Shown: positions 7,174 through 15,854 of the stretch, piece after piece
Layout of the letters: the number at the start of each line of letters is the position of its first letter
Position numbering within the stretch: position 1 is the first letter of the stretch
Assembly (NCBI RefSeq): GCF_000695625.1
Contig: NZ_JMQI01000039.1
Location: 1 to 64,000 of the forward strand
Reading direction: 5' to 3'
Source: Amycolatopsis rifamycinica
Lineage (GTDB): Bacteria; Actinomycetota; Actinomycetes; Mycobacteriales; Pseudonocardiaceae
Length of the DNA stretch: 64,000 nt
Program-made: the position numbers and the translations under genes
The notes under the pieces: model-generated
What the model saw: the letters and a program-made list of their open reading frames with translations, nothing else
The model's database searches: none
Told to the model about the DNA's origin: nothing

Positions 7174-8109
7174 TCAGTCCGCGTTCGTGATCAGTTCGCC
7201 GGCGAGGTCCAGGGCGTGGTCGACGTTCTTCGCGACGTAGTGCAGGTCGACGAGCACTTCGGAAATGCCCAGCTCGCGAGCCACGTCGAGGCAGGGCAGG
7301 ACGTCGGCGGCCGTCTCGACGGCGGTGCCGGGCCGCGGGTTGATCCGCAGGACGCGGCGCAGGGCGGCCGGATCCCGGCCCGCCTTCGCGGCGGCTTCGA
7401 GCGCGACCGACCAGAGGCCGGTGAGGTACTGCTCCGGCATCCAGCCGGCGAGCCAGCCGTCCGCGCGGCGCCCCACCCTGGCCAGCGCCGGCGGCGAGAA
7501 CCCGCCGAGCAGCACCGGCGGGCGCGGGGTCTGCGTCGGGCGCAGGCCGACCGTCGACGGCGCGATCCGCCACTGCGGGCCTTCGTGCTCCGCCGGATCG
7601 CCGGTCCAGAGCGCTTCGAGGGCGTCGAGCAGGTCTTCGAGCTGCCGGCCGCGGCCTTCCCACGGCACCCCGGCGGCGAAGTACTCCTCGCGCAGCCAGC
7701 CGAGCCCGAAACCGGCGTCCAGCCGTCCCGAGCTGGCCAGGTCGAGCGAGGTCAGCGCCCGGGCGAGCAGCACCGGCGGGTAGACCGGGCCGGTCAGCGC
7801 GCTCATCCCCAGCCGGGCCGTGCGGGTCACCGCGGCCGCGGCCGCCAGCGTCGTGAACGGGTCGGCGAAGGTCTCGAACTCCGTGGGGTACGGGTGTTCC
7901 GGCGTCCCGCCGCCCGGGTACAGGTCCGACGGCGCCAGCGGCGTCAGGATCCGGTCGCCCACCCAGAGTGAGCTGAAGCCGAGGTCCTCCGCGGCCGTCG
8001 CGAACCGCGGCACGGCCGCGGGGTCGGCGAGGGCGCCGTACTGGGGGAGCGCGAGCCCGAGCCGCATCGGAGCCCCCGCCGGACGGGGGGTGGTCGTCAT
8101 GGCGGACAT
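7174..8109 (-). CDS. LLM-class (luciferase-like) F420-dependent oxidoreductase
   Basis: 311 residues in this frame; starts at 8100 or 8067 (MRLGLALPQYGALADP, the usual first strand) are alternatives. It has a luciferase-like TIM-barrel: FATAAEDLGFSSLWVGDRIL, RTARLGMSALTGPVYPPVLLARALTSLDLASSGRLDAGFGLGWLREEYFAAGVPWEGRGRQLEDLLDALEALW, and PPVLLGGFSPPALARVGRRADGWLAGW. This pattern is typical of the TIGR03619-like actinobacterial group that uses coenzyme F420. The substrate is not predictable. It stands alone between the GntR unit and the tRNA-Trp promoter region, divergent from the latter. Confidence 0.82.
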   Translation of the reverse strand: MSAMTTTPRPAGAPMRLGLALPQYGALADPAAVPRFATAAEDLGFSSLWVGDRILTPLAPSDLYPGGGTPEHPYPTEFETFADPFTTLAAAAAVTRTARLGMSALTGPVYPPVLLARALTSLDLASSGRLDAGFGLGWLREEYFAAGVPWEGRGRQLEDLLDALEALWTGDPAEHEGPQWRIAPSTVGLRPTQTPRPPVLLGGFSPPALARVGRRADGWLAGWMPEQYLTGLWSVALEAAAKAGRDPAALRRVLRINPRPGTAVETAADVLPCLDVARELGISEVLVDLHYVAKNVDHALDLAGELITNAD

Positions 8110-8184
8110 CCTGGCATGATCAGGAGGCCGGCGGGGAGTTTTCCGCAGGCCGGCCGGGGTGCGGTGGTCGATCGGGGGGCGCGG

Positions 8185-8215
8185 TTGCGGGCTCTCGCGA
8201 GGCTTGCCGTAGACT
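8185..8215 (+). promoter_or_regulatory. Putative promoter of tRNA-Trp/secE/nusG
   Basis: TTGCGG (8185-8190) and TAGACT (8210-8215), 19 bases apart, precede tRNA-Trp by about 90 bases. This is the only reasonable sigma-A-like pair in the 8110-8306 gap, which otherwise shows no gene. Confidence 0.35.
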
Positions 8216-8306
8216 TCGGGACTTGGAACGCACTACGGTCATCCCCGCCTGGATGGTGGGGACGATGGAATGCGTCCTCCGGGGCTCCGAGCGATCGGGG
8301 CTCCAC

Positions 8307-8379
<73 letters not shown>

Positions 8380-8411
8380 CGTAACGGAACTGGTGGAGCG
8401 GAGGAGTGGTC

Positions 8412-8846
8412 GTGAGCGACAGCGACGCCAGCGGCGGCGAGCAGGAGCAGGACGGCGCCGGGCAGAAGCCCGAGAGCCCGTCCCGTCCCGTCACAGCCGC
8501 TGCCCGGCGTGAGCGCCGTGCGACCGCTCGTCCGGCGGGGAAGTCCGCGGCACGTGCGGACGACAAGACCCGCCCGGCCGGGAAGTCGGGGGAGAAGACC
8601 GCCCCCGACGCGAAGGGCGCTCCGACTCCGAAGCGCGACCAGAAGCCGAAGAAGGCTTCCGTGTTCGCGCGGCTGGTGCGCTTCATCCGCGAGGTCTGGG
8701 CGGAACTGCGCAAGGTCATCTGGCCCAACCGCAAGCAGATGGTCACCTACACCATCGTCGTGCTGGTCTTCGTGGTGTTCATGGTGGGCCTGGTGAGCGT
8801 GCTCGACCTGGCATTCAAGTGGGGCATCGGCAAGATCTTCGGCTGA
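8412..8846 (+). CDS. secE: Preprotein translocase subunit SecE
   Basis: The C-terminal ~60 residues are the SecE core: VFARLVRFIREVWAELRKVIWPNRKQMVTYT followed by one membrane helix (IVVLVFVVFMVGLVSVLDLAF). SecE clamps SecY in the SecYEG channel. A long charged Ala/Arg/Lys-rich N-terminal extension of about 80 residues is usual in actinobacteria. GTG at 8412 is chosen because GGAG lies 5 bases upstream; an in-frame GTG at 8406 would overlap that site. nusG follows after 73 bases. Confidence 0.92.
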   Translation: MSDSDASGGEQEQDGAGQKPESPSRPVTAAARRERRATARPAGKSAARADDKTRPAGKSGEKTAPDAKGAPTPKRDQKPKKASVFARLVRFIREVWAELRKVIWPNRKQMVTYTIVVLVFVVFMVGLVSVLDLAFKWGIGKIFG

Positions 8847-8919
8847 CGCGCCCCCGGCGCGCGCCGATGGGGCCCAGGTCCCGGCCTTGGCCCGCAATGA
8901 TCAACTGAGAGGACGGAAC

Positions 8920-9774
8920 GTGACCTCCGACAACGGCACAGCAGCCGGTCACGACCTGACCGAGCTTTCCGACGAGCAGGTGCACGCGGCACTCGGTGAC
9001 GAGGAGTCCGCGCACCTCGAGCCCGTCGACGTGTCGGACTCCGAGGTCGACGACGCTTCCGACGACGCCTCCGGTGACGAGGACGCGGTTTCCGACGGCG
9101 AGGGTGACGGCGACGTCGCCGCGGCCGACGAAGCCGAGCCCGCCGCGGACGACGAGGACCCGGTCGCCAAGCTGCGTTCCGAGCTTCTCGCCGCGCCCGG
9201 CGAGTGGTACGTCGTGCACTCGTACGCCGGGTACGAGAACAAGGTGAAGACCAACCTCGAGACCCGGACCCAGACCCTGGACGTCGAGGACTACATCTTC
9301 CAGATCGAGGTTCCGACCGAAGAGGTCACCGAGATCAAGAACGGCCAGCGCAAGCAGGTGCAGCGCAAGGTGCTGCCCGGCTACATCCTGGTCCGGATGG
9401 ACCTGAACGACGCCTCGTGGAGCGCGGTGCGCAACACGCCGGGTGTCACCGGGTTCGTCGGCGCCACCTCGCGGCCGTCGCCGCTGACCGTGGACGAGGT
9501 GCTGAAGTTCCTCGCCCCGCAGGTCGAGAAGGAAGCCCCGGCCAAGGCCAGCAAGGGCGAGACCACCTCGGCCTCGTCGCAGCTCGGCGGCCCGACGGTC
9601 GAGGTCGACTTCGAGGTCGGCGAGTCGGTCACGGTCATGGACGGCCCGTTCGCGACGCTGCCGGCGACGATCTCCGAGGTCAACGTCGACGGGCAGAAGC
9701 TGAAGGTCCTGGTGTCGATCTTCGGCCGGGAGACCCCGGTCGAGCTGTCGTTCAACCAGGTCTCCAAGATCTGA
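8920..9774 (+). CDS. nusG: Transcription termination/antitermination factor NusG
   Basis: 284 residues with a GTG start 6 bases after GAGAGGA. A ~95-residue, strongly acidic N-terminal extension (runs of Asp/Glu) precedes the NGN domain (GEWYVVHSYAGYENKVKTNLETR ... VLPGYILVRMDLNDASWSAVRNTPGVTGFVG) and a C-terminal KOW domain (FEVGESVTVMDGPFATLPATISEVN). The NGN domain binds RNA polymerase; the KOW domain contacts Rho or S10. The acidic extension is typical of actinobacterial NusG. It stands in the secE-nusG-rplK-rplA operon. Confidence 0.95.
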   Translation: MTSDNGTAAGHDLTELSDEQVHAALGDEESAHLEPVDVSDSEVDDASDDASGDEDAVSDGEGDGDVAAADEAEPAADDEDPVAKLRSELLAAPGEWYVVHSYAGYENKVKTNLETRTQTLDVEDYIFQIEVPTEEVTEIKNGQRKQVQRKVLPGYILVRMDLNDASWSAVRNTPGVTGFVGATSRPSPLTVDEVLKFLAPQVEKEAPAKASKGETTSASSQLGGPTVEVDFEVGESVTVMDGPFATLPATISEVNVDGQKLKVLVSIFGRETPVELSFNQVSKI

Positions 9775-9849
9775 CGGCCGGCCTCCTCGGCCGCAGTCCC
9801 CGCGTCCACGGCAGGTACGCGGGGAACGTAGTACAGGACAGGAAAAGAA

Positions 9850-10287
9850 ATGCCACCCAAGAAGAAGAAGCTTGCGGCGATCATCAAGCTGCAGATCAAG
9901 GCGGGTGCGGCCAACCCCGCGCCGCCGGTCGGCCCCGCGCTGGGTCAGCACGGCGTCAACATCATGGAGTTCTGCAAGGCCTACAACGCCGCGACCGAGT
10001 CGCAGCGCGGGGACGTCGTCCCGGTCGAGATCTCCGTGTACGAGGACCGGTCGTTCGACTTCAAGCTGAAGACGCCGCCGGCCGCGAAGCTGCTGCTGAA
10101 GGCCGCGGGCGTGGAGAAGGGCTCCGGCGAGCCGCACAAGACCAAGGTCGCCAAGGTCACCTGGGACCAGGTCCGCGAGATCGCCAAGACCAAGGAGACC
10201 GACCTCAACGCGCACGACATCGACCAGGCCGCGAAGATCATCGCCGGCACTGCTCGTTCGATGGGCATCACGGTCGTCGACGCCTGA
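9850..10287 (+). CDS. rplK: 50S ribosomal protein L11
   Basis: 145 residues, MPPKKKKLAAIIKLQIKAGAANPAPPVGPALGQHGVNIMEFCKAYN..., the normal length and N-terminus of L11. The C-terminal rRNA-binding domain contains KTKETDLNAHDIDQAAKIIAGTARSMGI. It binds the 23S GTPase-associated region with L10/L12. An AGGA ribosome site precedes the ATG. rplA follows 75 bases on, in the usual L11-L1 pair. Confidence 0.97.
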   Translation: MPPKKKKLAAIIKLQIKAGAANPAPPVGPALGQHGVNIMEFCKAYNAATESQRGDVVPVEISVYEDRSFDFKLKTPPAAKLLLKAAGVEKGSGEPHKTKVAKVTWDQVREIAKTKETDLNAHDIDQAAKIIAGTARSMGITVVDA

Positions 10288-10362
10288 TTTCCTGAAGTAC
10301 CCGTGGGAGAGCCAGGGCTGGCTCGTCACCACACTGATCCGTTGAATTGAGGAACAGCAGAC

Positions 10363-11082
10363 ATGCCCAAGCACAGCAAGGCTTACCGCCAGGCTGCGGA
10401 GCTCATCGACAAGGCGCGCCTGTACGCGCCGCTCGAGGCCGCGAAGCTGGCGAAGGAGACCTCCAAGACCAAGATGGACGCGACCGTCGAGGTCGCGATG
10501 CGTCTCGGTGTGGACCCCCGCAAGGCCGACCAGATGGTCCGCGGCACCGTGAACCTGCCGCACGGCACCGGTAAGACCGCCCGCGTCATCGTCTTCGCCG
10601 TCGGCGACAAGGCCGCCGAGGCCGAAGCCGCCGGCGCGGACGCGGTCGGTACCGACGAACTGATCGAGCGCATCCAGGGTGGCTGGCTCGACTTCGACGC
10701 CGCGATCGCGACGCCGGACCAGATGGCCAAGGTGGGCCGCATCGCCCGCATCCTCGGCCCGCGTGGCCTGATGCCGAACCCGAAGACCGGCACGGTGACC
10801 CCCGCGGTCGCGAAGGCCGTGCAGGACATCAAGGGCGGTAAGATCAACTTCCGCGTCGACAAGCAGGCCAACCTGCACCTGGTGATCGGCAAAGCTTCCT
10901 TCGACACGGAGAAGCTGGTCGAGAACTACGCCGCCGCGCTGGACGAGATCCTCCGCGCCAAGCCGTCGTCGGCGAAGGGCCGCTACCTCAAGAAGGTCAC
11001 CTTCACCACCACGATGGGCCCGGGCATCCCGGTCGACCCGCTGCGGACCCGCAACCTCCTCTCCGAGGAAGCTGCGGTCTGA
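10363..11082 (+). CDS. rplA: 50S ribosomal protein L1
   Basis: 239 residues, full length. Landmarks: MPKHSKAYRQAAELIDKARLYAPLEAAKLAKETSKTKMDATVEVAMRLGVDPRKADQMVRGTVNLPHGTGK, then GRIARILGPRGLMPNPKTGTVTPAVAKAV and FRVDKQANLHLVIGKASF. It binds the L1 stalk of 23S rRNA and, in many bacteria, represses its own operon at an mRNA mimic. It ends the secE-to-L1 operon at a strong terminator 15 bases downstream. Confidence 0.97.
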   Translation: MPKHSKAYRQAAELIDKARLYAPLEAAKLAKETSKTKMDATVEVAMRLGVDPRKADQMVRGTVNLPHGTGKTARVIVFAVGDKAAEAEAAGADAVGTDELIERIQGGWLDFDAAIATPDQMAKVGRIARILGPRGLMPNPKTGTVTPAVAKAVQDIKGGKINFRVDKQANLHLVIGKASFDTEKLVENYAAALDEILRAKPSSAKGRYLKKVTFTTTMGPGIPVDPLRTRNLLSEEAAV

Positions 11083-11097
11083 GTCTGAGATCACCAG

Positions 11098-11135
11098 AAA
11101 GGGCGTCCCCGCTTACTGCGGGGGCGCCCTTTCTT
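11098..11135 (+). terminator. Rho-independent terminator after rplA
   Basis: A ~15-bp stem (11098-11112 with 11118-11133, one bulge) around loop TTACT is followed by TTCTTC. The hydrolase start lies only 9 bases beyond. Confidence 0.85.
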
Positions 11136-11143
11136 CGTGTCTC

Positions 11144-11926
11144 ATGGATGTCATGCCGACTTTCGCGTCGTTCGACGGGCTCCGGTTGCACTACACGGTG
11201 TGGGAGGGCGACGGCGCCCACCGCCCGGTGCTGCTGCAGCACGGTTTCGCCGCGGACACGAACGCGAACTGGATTTCCACCGGCGTGGTGGCGGCCCTGC
11301 GGTCGGCGGGCTTCACGGTGATCTCGCTGGACGCGCGTGGCCACGGCCGCTCGGAGAAGCCGCACGACGAATCCCGCTACGCCGCGGACAGCATGGCGCA
11401 GGACGTCTCGGCACTGCTCGACGAGCTGGCCCTCGACGAGGTCTCGATGGTCGGCTACTCGATGGGCGCGATCATCGCCCTGACGGTGACGGCGGCGGAC
11501 AAGCGCATCCGCTGCCTCGCCACCGGAGGCGTGGGCTCGGGCATCGTCGACTTCGGCGGCGTGGACCTGCGCGTGGTGAAGCCGGCCGACATCGCCTCGG
11601 CACTGCTGGCGGAGGATCCGGCGTTGGTCCCGCGCTCGGGAGTGCCGTTCCGGTTGCTGGCCGACGCGGTGGGCGGCGATCGCCAGGCACTGGCGGCGGT
11701 GGCGCTGGCTTCGCGGGAGGGTCACTTGGACCTGTCGGCGATCGGCGTCCCGACGCTGGTGCTGGCGGGCGAACAGGACCAGCTGGCGGCCGAGCCGGAG
11801 CGCCTCGCGGCGGCCATCGCGGGGGCGCGGTTGGTGCGCATCCCGGGCGACCACATGACGGCGGTGATGTCACCGGCGTTCGCGGAGGCCCTGGTGTCGT
11901 TCCTGTCGGCGCCGCACCCGCGCTAA
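11144..11926 (+). CDS. Alpha/beta-fold hydrolase
   Basis: 260 residues. It shows LQHGFAADTNANW (oxyanion region), VISLDARGHGRSEKP, the nucleophile elbow GYSMGAI, an acid within TLVLAGEQDQLA, and the catalytic His in IPGDHMTAV. This is the common alpha/beta-hydrolase set of esterases, haloperoxidase-like and C-C bond hydrolases; the substrate is unknown. ATG 11144 is used; ATG 11153 (MPTFASFDGLRLHY) is equally possible. Its stop overlaps the stop of the convergent gene by 4 bases. The start is almost inside the rplA terminator, so its promoter must lie upstream within or before that hairpin. Confidence 0.83.
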   Translation: MDVMPTFASFDGLRLHYTVWEGDGAHRPVLLQHGFAADTNANWISTGVVAALRSAGFTVISLDARGHGRSEKPHDESRYAADSMAQDVSALLDELALDEVSMVGYSMGAIIALTVTAADKRIRCLATGGVGSGIVDFGGVDLRVVKPADIASALLAEDPALVPRSGVPFRLLADAVGGDRQALAAVALASREGHLDLSAIGVPTLVLAGEQDQLAAEPERLAAAIAGARLVRIPGDHMTAVMSPAFAEALVSFLSAPHPR

Positions 11927-12969
11927 CGGCTGGTCGGCGTCACCGTCGGGGCGCCGCTGCACTTCGCCGGCCCGATCGCGTGGCCGGTGATCAGCCACTG
12001 CCCCTTCTCGACCTTCGACACCGTGAACACCCCGAGCGCCGGGCCGCCCGTGACGGGGAACGTGCACGAATCGATCGTCACCGTGTCTCCGGGCAGGGGC
12101 GCCGAGACGCTGGACGGCAGGGATTCGGCGTAGTCGTTCTTGTTCGTCACCTTCGTGGCGAGGAACTCGACGGCCTTCTTGCAGTCGGTCTGGGCGGCGT
12201 TCTGGCGGAACGTCTGGGCGACGTCCTGCGCGAACTGGGTCTGGACGTCGCGCTGGCCCTCGTTCTGGAACCGGCCGCAGGCGTCGTCGACCCGGCCCTG
12301 GGCGACGTTGTGGTAGACCATCCGCACCGCCTCGTACGGGTTCGTCGAGAACACGTGGTTCGTGTGGTACTTCCCGCCGCCCTCCTGGGCGAGCTGGGCG
12401 GAGGTCTTGCCGGCGTCGTTGGGGAAGAAGTGGTTGTAGAGCCACGTGCCCGCGATGGCGAGGAGGATGAAGGCCAGCACCCAGGCGAGGACTTTCTTGC
12501 CGAGCCAGGTCACCCACTTCGGCGCTCGGCGGCGCTCGACCGGAACCAGCTGGTAGCCCGGCGGGATCATCGGCGGGTGGCCGCCCGGCTGGGAGGCGGG
12601 CTGGGACGGCGGCGCCTGGACGACACCCGCGTCCGGCACGGGGGCCGGCTGGTGGCCCTGCTGGGCCTGGGTGAAGCGCAGGTAGTCCTGGAACTGCTGG
12701 AACTGGCGGAACTGCTCGACCTCCGCGGGATCCACCGGCGGCTGCCCGGACGGCTGGGGGAGCGGCGGAGTGCCCTGGACGGGGACGGGAGCGTTGCCGG
12801 GCTGCGGGAGCGCGGGGGAACCGTGAGTGGGTGCGGCAGCGTTGCCCGGCTGGGGAAGCCCTGAAGAGCCATGGCCAGAGCCGGGCCGGCCGTTGCCCGC
12901 CGCGGGCGGGCGGGGGCCCGCCGGTTCGATCTCCGAGCCCGGCTTTCCGTCATCGCGCTGCTCCGCCAC
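11923..12969 (-). CDS. Proline-rich single-pass membrane protein of unknown function
   Basis: 348 residues. The first ~155 are disordered, with repeats around LPQPGNA and GSPALPQPG plus a Gln/Phe-rich patch (VEQFRQFQQFQDYLRF). One membrane helix follows (KKVLAWVLAFILLAIAGTWLY, about 172-192). The C-terminal ~150 residues face outward and carry paired Cys (ACGRF, TDCKK, DSCTF, AKCSG), consistent with disulfides in a small NTF2-like domain. Cytoplasmic disordered tail plus outer domain is a common actinobacterial envelope layout, but no function can be assigned. It is convergent with the hydrolase and divergent from rplJ. Confidence 0.7.
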   Translation of the reverse strand: MAEQRDDGKPGSEIEPAGPRPPAAGNGRPGSGHGSSGLPQPGNAAAPTHGSPALPQPGNAPVPVQGTPPLPQPSGQPPVDPAEVEQFRQFQQFQDYLRFTQAQQGHQPAPVPDAGVVQAPPSQPASQPGGHPPMIPPGYQLVPVERRRAPKWVTWLGKKVLAWVLAFILLAIAGTWLYNHFFPNDAGKTSAQLAQEGGGKYHTNHVFSTNPYEAVRMVYHNVAQGRVDDACGRFQNEGQRDVQTQFAQDVAQTFRQNAAQTDCKKAVEFLATKVTNKNDYAESLPSSVSAPLPGDTVTIDSCTFPVTGGPALGVFTVSKVEKGQWLITGHAIGPAKCSGAPTVTPTSR

Positions 12970-13066
12970 GTCACCATGATGCCCTCCGGGACGCCGTGAG
13001 GAACCCCCAGGCGCCCTAAACGCAGGTCAGGAAGGGCCCCCGAGAAATCCTCGACAGCGGGCGGGG

Positions 13067-13283
13067 TATAGTTGACGACGGTTCTACCGAAGACCGCTGG
13101 TTTTCCCCGTTCCCACGGGGAACGAAGGTCCCGCATCACGCCGGGCGGCCCGCGCAGGAGGAACGAGGCCGGGCACTCCTTGTGCCCTACAACGCCCCGC
13201 GCCTGTCTGCGCGAGGGCGTTTTGTCGTTTCGCGGAGCCCCTCGAAAAGCCAGTGGAAACACTAGCCAAGAGAGGAGGCGACC
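13067..13283 (+). promoter_or_regulatory. rplJ leader with putative -10 box and attenuator-like hairpin
   Basis: The 313-base gap before rplJ holds TATAGT at 13067-13072 as a possible -10 box. About 115 bases on is a strong hairpin whose outer arms are ACAACGCCC and GGGCGTTTTGT (about 13190-13230), enclosing CGCGC/GCGCG. It ends in TTTT and looks like an attenuator. A ribosome site (GAGAGGAGG) precedes the ATG at 13284. L10 leaders in other phyla bind the L10-L12 complex; that role here is inferred. Confidence 0.5.
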
Positions 13284-13838
13284 ATGGCGAAGCCCGACAA
13301 GGTGGCGGCCGTCGCCGAGATCGCGGAGAGCTTCCGCACCAGCTCGGCCACCGTCGTTACCCAGTACACCGGCCTCTCCGTGTCCCAGCTGTCCCAGCTG
13401 CGCCGCGCTCTCGGCACCAGTGCCAAGTACCGGGTCGCGAAGAACACCCTGGTCAAGCGGGCGGCCGAGGACGCCGGCATCCAGGGTCTCGAGGACCTGT
13501 TCGTCGGCGCGACCGCCATCGCCTTCGTCGAGGGTGAAGCTGTCGACGCCGCCAAGGCGCTTCGCGACTTCGCGAAGGACAACAACGCGCTTGTGATCAA
13601 GGGCGGCTACATGGACGGCCGCGCGCTGTCCGTGGACGAGATCAACCGGATCGCCGATCTCGACAGCCGTGAGGTCCTGCTCGCCAAGGCGGCGGGCGCG
13701 TTCAAGGCGAAGCTGTCCCAGGCCGCCGCGCTGTTCCAGGCGCCGGCGTCCCAGGTCGCCCGCCTGGCTGCGGCGCTGGAGGAAAAGCAGCGCGAAGCCG
13801 CCGGTACCGAAGCAGCCGAAGCACCCGCCGAGAGCTGA
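13284..13838 (+). CDS. rplJ: 50S ribosomal protein L10
   Basis: 184 residues: MAKPDKVAAVAEIAESFRTSSATVVTQYTGLSVSQLSQLRRALGTSAKYRVAKNTLVKRAAEDAG, typical of L10, with a C-terminal Ala/Glu-rich helix that carries L7/L12 dimers (QVARLAAALEEKQREAAG). A GAGAGGAGG ribosome site lies just upstream. rplL follows after 50 bases, in the usual stalk operon. Confidence 0.97.
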   Translation: MAKPDKVAAVAEIAESFRTSSATVVTQYTGLSVSQLSQLRRALGTSAKYRVAKNTLVKRAAEDAGIQGLEDLFVGATAIAFVEGEAVDAAKALRDFAKDNNALVIKGGYMDGRALSVDEINRIADLDSREVLLAKAAGAFKAKLSQAAALFQAPASQVARLAAALEEKQREAAGTEAAEAPAES

Positions 13839-13888
13839 ACCACCCCCCACCCCGAACGTCTCGTTCGTTTTTCTGAGAGGAAGCCATC

Positions 13889-14275
13889 ATGGCGAAGCTG
13901 AGCACCGCCGAGCTGATCGACGCCTTCAAGGAGCTGACCCTCCTCGAGCTGTCCGAGTTCGTGAAGGAGTTCGAAGAGGTCTTCGACGTGACCGCCGCCG
14001 CGCCGGTCGCCGTCGCCGCTGCCGCCCCGGGTGCCGCCCCGGCCGCCGCCGCCGAGGAGCAGGACGAGTTCGACGTCGTCCTCGAGGGCGCCGGCGACAA
14101 GAAGATCCAGGTCATCAAGGTCGTCCGCGAGGTCGTCTCGGGCCTGGGCCTGAAGGAGGCCAAGGAGCTGGTCGAGGCCGCTCCCAAGGCCCTCCTGGAG
14201 AAGGTCGACAAGGAGGCCGCCGAGGCCGCCAAGGAGAAGCTCGAGGCCGCGGGCGCCAAGATCACCATCAAGTGA
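13889..14275 (+). CDS. rplL: 50S ribosomal protein L7/L12
   Basis: 128 residues: MAKLSTAELIDAFKELTLLELSEFVKEFEEVFDVTAA, an Ala-rich hinge (about 35-55), then the conserved C-terminal domain EFDVVLEGAGDKKIQVIKVVREVVSGLGLKEAKELVEAAPKALLEKV, which recruits elongation factors. GAGAGGAAG precedes the start. A very strong terminator follows the stop by 34 bases. Confidence 0.97.
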   Translation: MAKLSTAELIDAFKELTLLELSEFVKEFEEVFDVTAAAPVAVAAAAPGAAPAAAAEEQDEFDVVLEGAGDKKIQVIKVVREVVSGLGLKEAKELVEAAPKALLEKVDKEAAEAAKEKLEAAGAKITIK

Positions 14276-14309
14276 TCCCGGGCGCGCAAGCGCCTACGCA
14301 CCACCTCGC

Positions 14310-14346
14310 GAACGGGCGGGCATCCACTTCGGATGCCCGCCCGTTC
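14310..14346 (+). terminator. Strong terminator after rplL
   Basis: A perfect 16-bp stem (14310-14325 with 14331-14346) with loop ACTTC, followed by CGTTTCC. It isolates the ribosomal stalk operon from the mkl-mce operon. Confidence 0.85.
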
Positions 14347-14678
14347 CGTTTCCACGACTTCCTGAGCTGCGGGCCTGCCGCAGCCCCTAGGAGCGGTGTC
14401 CGGATCTCCCCGGGGTCCCTAAATCGTGGCTTCGGGGCCGCGCGGACCTGCGCCGTTGCCCCGTTTGGGCTACCGTGCTGCCAGTTGGCGATCACGGCGG
14501 GATGACGATGGACCCAGGTCTGGCCAGAAAAGAAAACTGGTGAGTAACCTGTTCGCACTCAGCTCGTTGCACCTGGTTGACGCGGGTTCGTGGGCGCCAC
14601 AGGCCCGCACCCGCCGCCGGCGTGGGTGGCAGGGTGTGGCAGCGGGCGCAATGACGCGGAACAGCTCCTGGAGGTGCG
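14347..14678 (+). other. Non-coding region upstream of the mkl-mce operon
   Basis: About 330 bases without a convincing gene. TACCGT (14471-14476) fits the actinobacterial TANNNT -10 pattern but has no good -35. An AT-richer patch (AGAAAAGAAAAC, about 14526-14537) follows. CTGGAGGTGCG before the ATG at 14679 is the mkl ribosome site. The region presumably holds the operon promoter and a long leader; nothing more specific is visible. Confidence 0.4.
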
Positions 14679-15854
14679 ATGGGTGCCGAGGTGGTCATCG
14701 AAGGTCTGACGAAGTCCTTCGGTAAGCAGGCCATCTGGCGGGACGTCACGTTGACGCTCCCCCCGGGCGAAGTGTCGGCCATGCTCGGCCCGTCGGGGAC
14801 CGGCAAGTCGGTCTTCCTGAAGTCGATGATCGGGCTGCTGAAGCCCGACCGCGGCCGCTGCGTGATCAACGGTGTCGACATCGTCACCTGCTCCGAGCAC
14901 AAGCTCTACGAGATCCGGAAGCTCTTCGGCGTCCTCTTCCAGGACGGCGCGCTGTTCGGCTCGATGAACCTCTACGACAACGTCGCCTTCCCGCTGCGCG
15001 AGCACACGAAGAAGTCCGAGACGGAAATCCGCCGGATCGTGCTCGAAAAGCTCGACATGACCGGCCTGAACGGCGCCGACAAGAAGCTGCCGGGCGAGAT
15101 CTCCGGCGGGATGCGCAAGCGCGCCGGCCTGGCCCGCGCCCTGGTGCTGGACCCCGAGATCATCCTGGTCGACGAGCCGGACTCCGGCCTCGACCCGGTC
15201 CGCACCACCTACATCTCGCAGCTGTTCCTCGACGTCAACGCGCAGATCGACGCGACGTTCCTGATCGTCACCCACAACATCAACCTGGCCCGCACGGTCC
15301 CGGACAACCTCGGCATGCTCTTCCGCAAGGAACTGGTCATGTTCGGCCCGCGCGAGGTGCTGCTGACCAGCGAAGAGCCGGTCGTCAAGCAGTTCCTCAA
15401 CGGCAAGATGCAGGGCCCGATCGGGATGTCCGAGGAGAAGGACAGCGCCCAGATGGCCGCCGAGCAGGCGATGTTCGAGGCCGGTCACCACGCGGGCGGC
15501 GTCGAGGACATCTCCGGGGTGCCGCCGCAGATGCAGCCGACGCCGGGCGTGCCCACCCGGATGGGGGCCGTCCGCCGCAAGGACCGCGTCATGGAGATCA
15601 TGCACCGGCTGCCGCCGGCCGCGCAGGAGAGCATCATCGAGTCGCTGAGCCCGGAGGAGCAGCGCCACTACGGTGTGCGCCCGCACCGCGGACAGCCGCA
15701 GCAGGTCGGGGCGCGCCCGCAGGGTGACGGCGTCCCGAGCCAGCACCACGGGCAGCTGCCCGCCGACCAGGTGGCCCGCATCCCGGGCGGCGGCCAGCCG
15801 CCGAGAACCGGCACGCACCGCATGCCACCGAACAACGGGCCAGGTGGCTGGTGA
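14679..15854 (+). CDS. mkl: Mce transporter ATP-binding protein (Mkl/MlaF-like)
   Basis: 391 residues. ABC ATPase core: Walker A GPSGTGKS, signature ISGGMRKRAGLARAL, Walker B IILVDEPDSGLDPVR, H-loop VTHNINLA. It is the ATPase of MCE-type lipid import systems and works with the two YrbE permeases encoded next. The C-terminal ~140 residues are a Pro/Gly/Gln-rich tail with MEIMHRLPPAAQESIIESLSPEEQRHY, as in mycobacterial Mkl. In Mycobacterium mkl also lies just after rplJ-rplL but stands alone; here it heads a whole mce operon. Its stop overlaps the first yrbE start (GTGA). Confidence 0.92.
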   Translation: MGAEVVIEGLTKSFGKQAIWRDVTLTLPPGEVSAMLGPSGTGKSVFLKSMIGLLKPDRGRCVINGVDIVTCSEHKLYEIRKLFGVLFQDGALFGSMNLYDNVAFPLREHTKKSETEIRRIVLEKLDMTGLNGADKKLPGEISGGMRKRAGLARALVLDPEIILVDEPDSGLDPVRTTYISQLFLDVNAQIDATFLIVTHNINLARTVPDNLGMLFRKELVMFGPREVLLTSEEPVVKQFLNGKMQGPIGMSEEKDSAQMAAEQAMFEAGHHAGGVEDISGVPPQMQPTPGVPTRMGAVRRKDRVMEIMHRLPPAAQESIIESLSPEEQRHYGVRPHRGQPQQVGARPQGDGVPSQHHGQLPADQVARIPGGGQPPRTGTHRMPPNNGPGGW

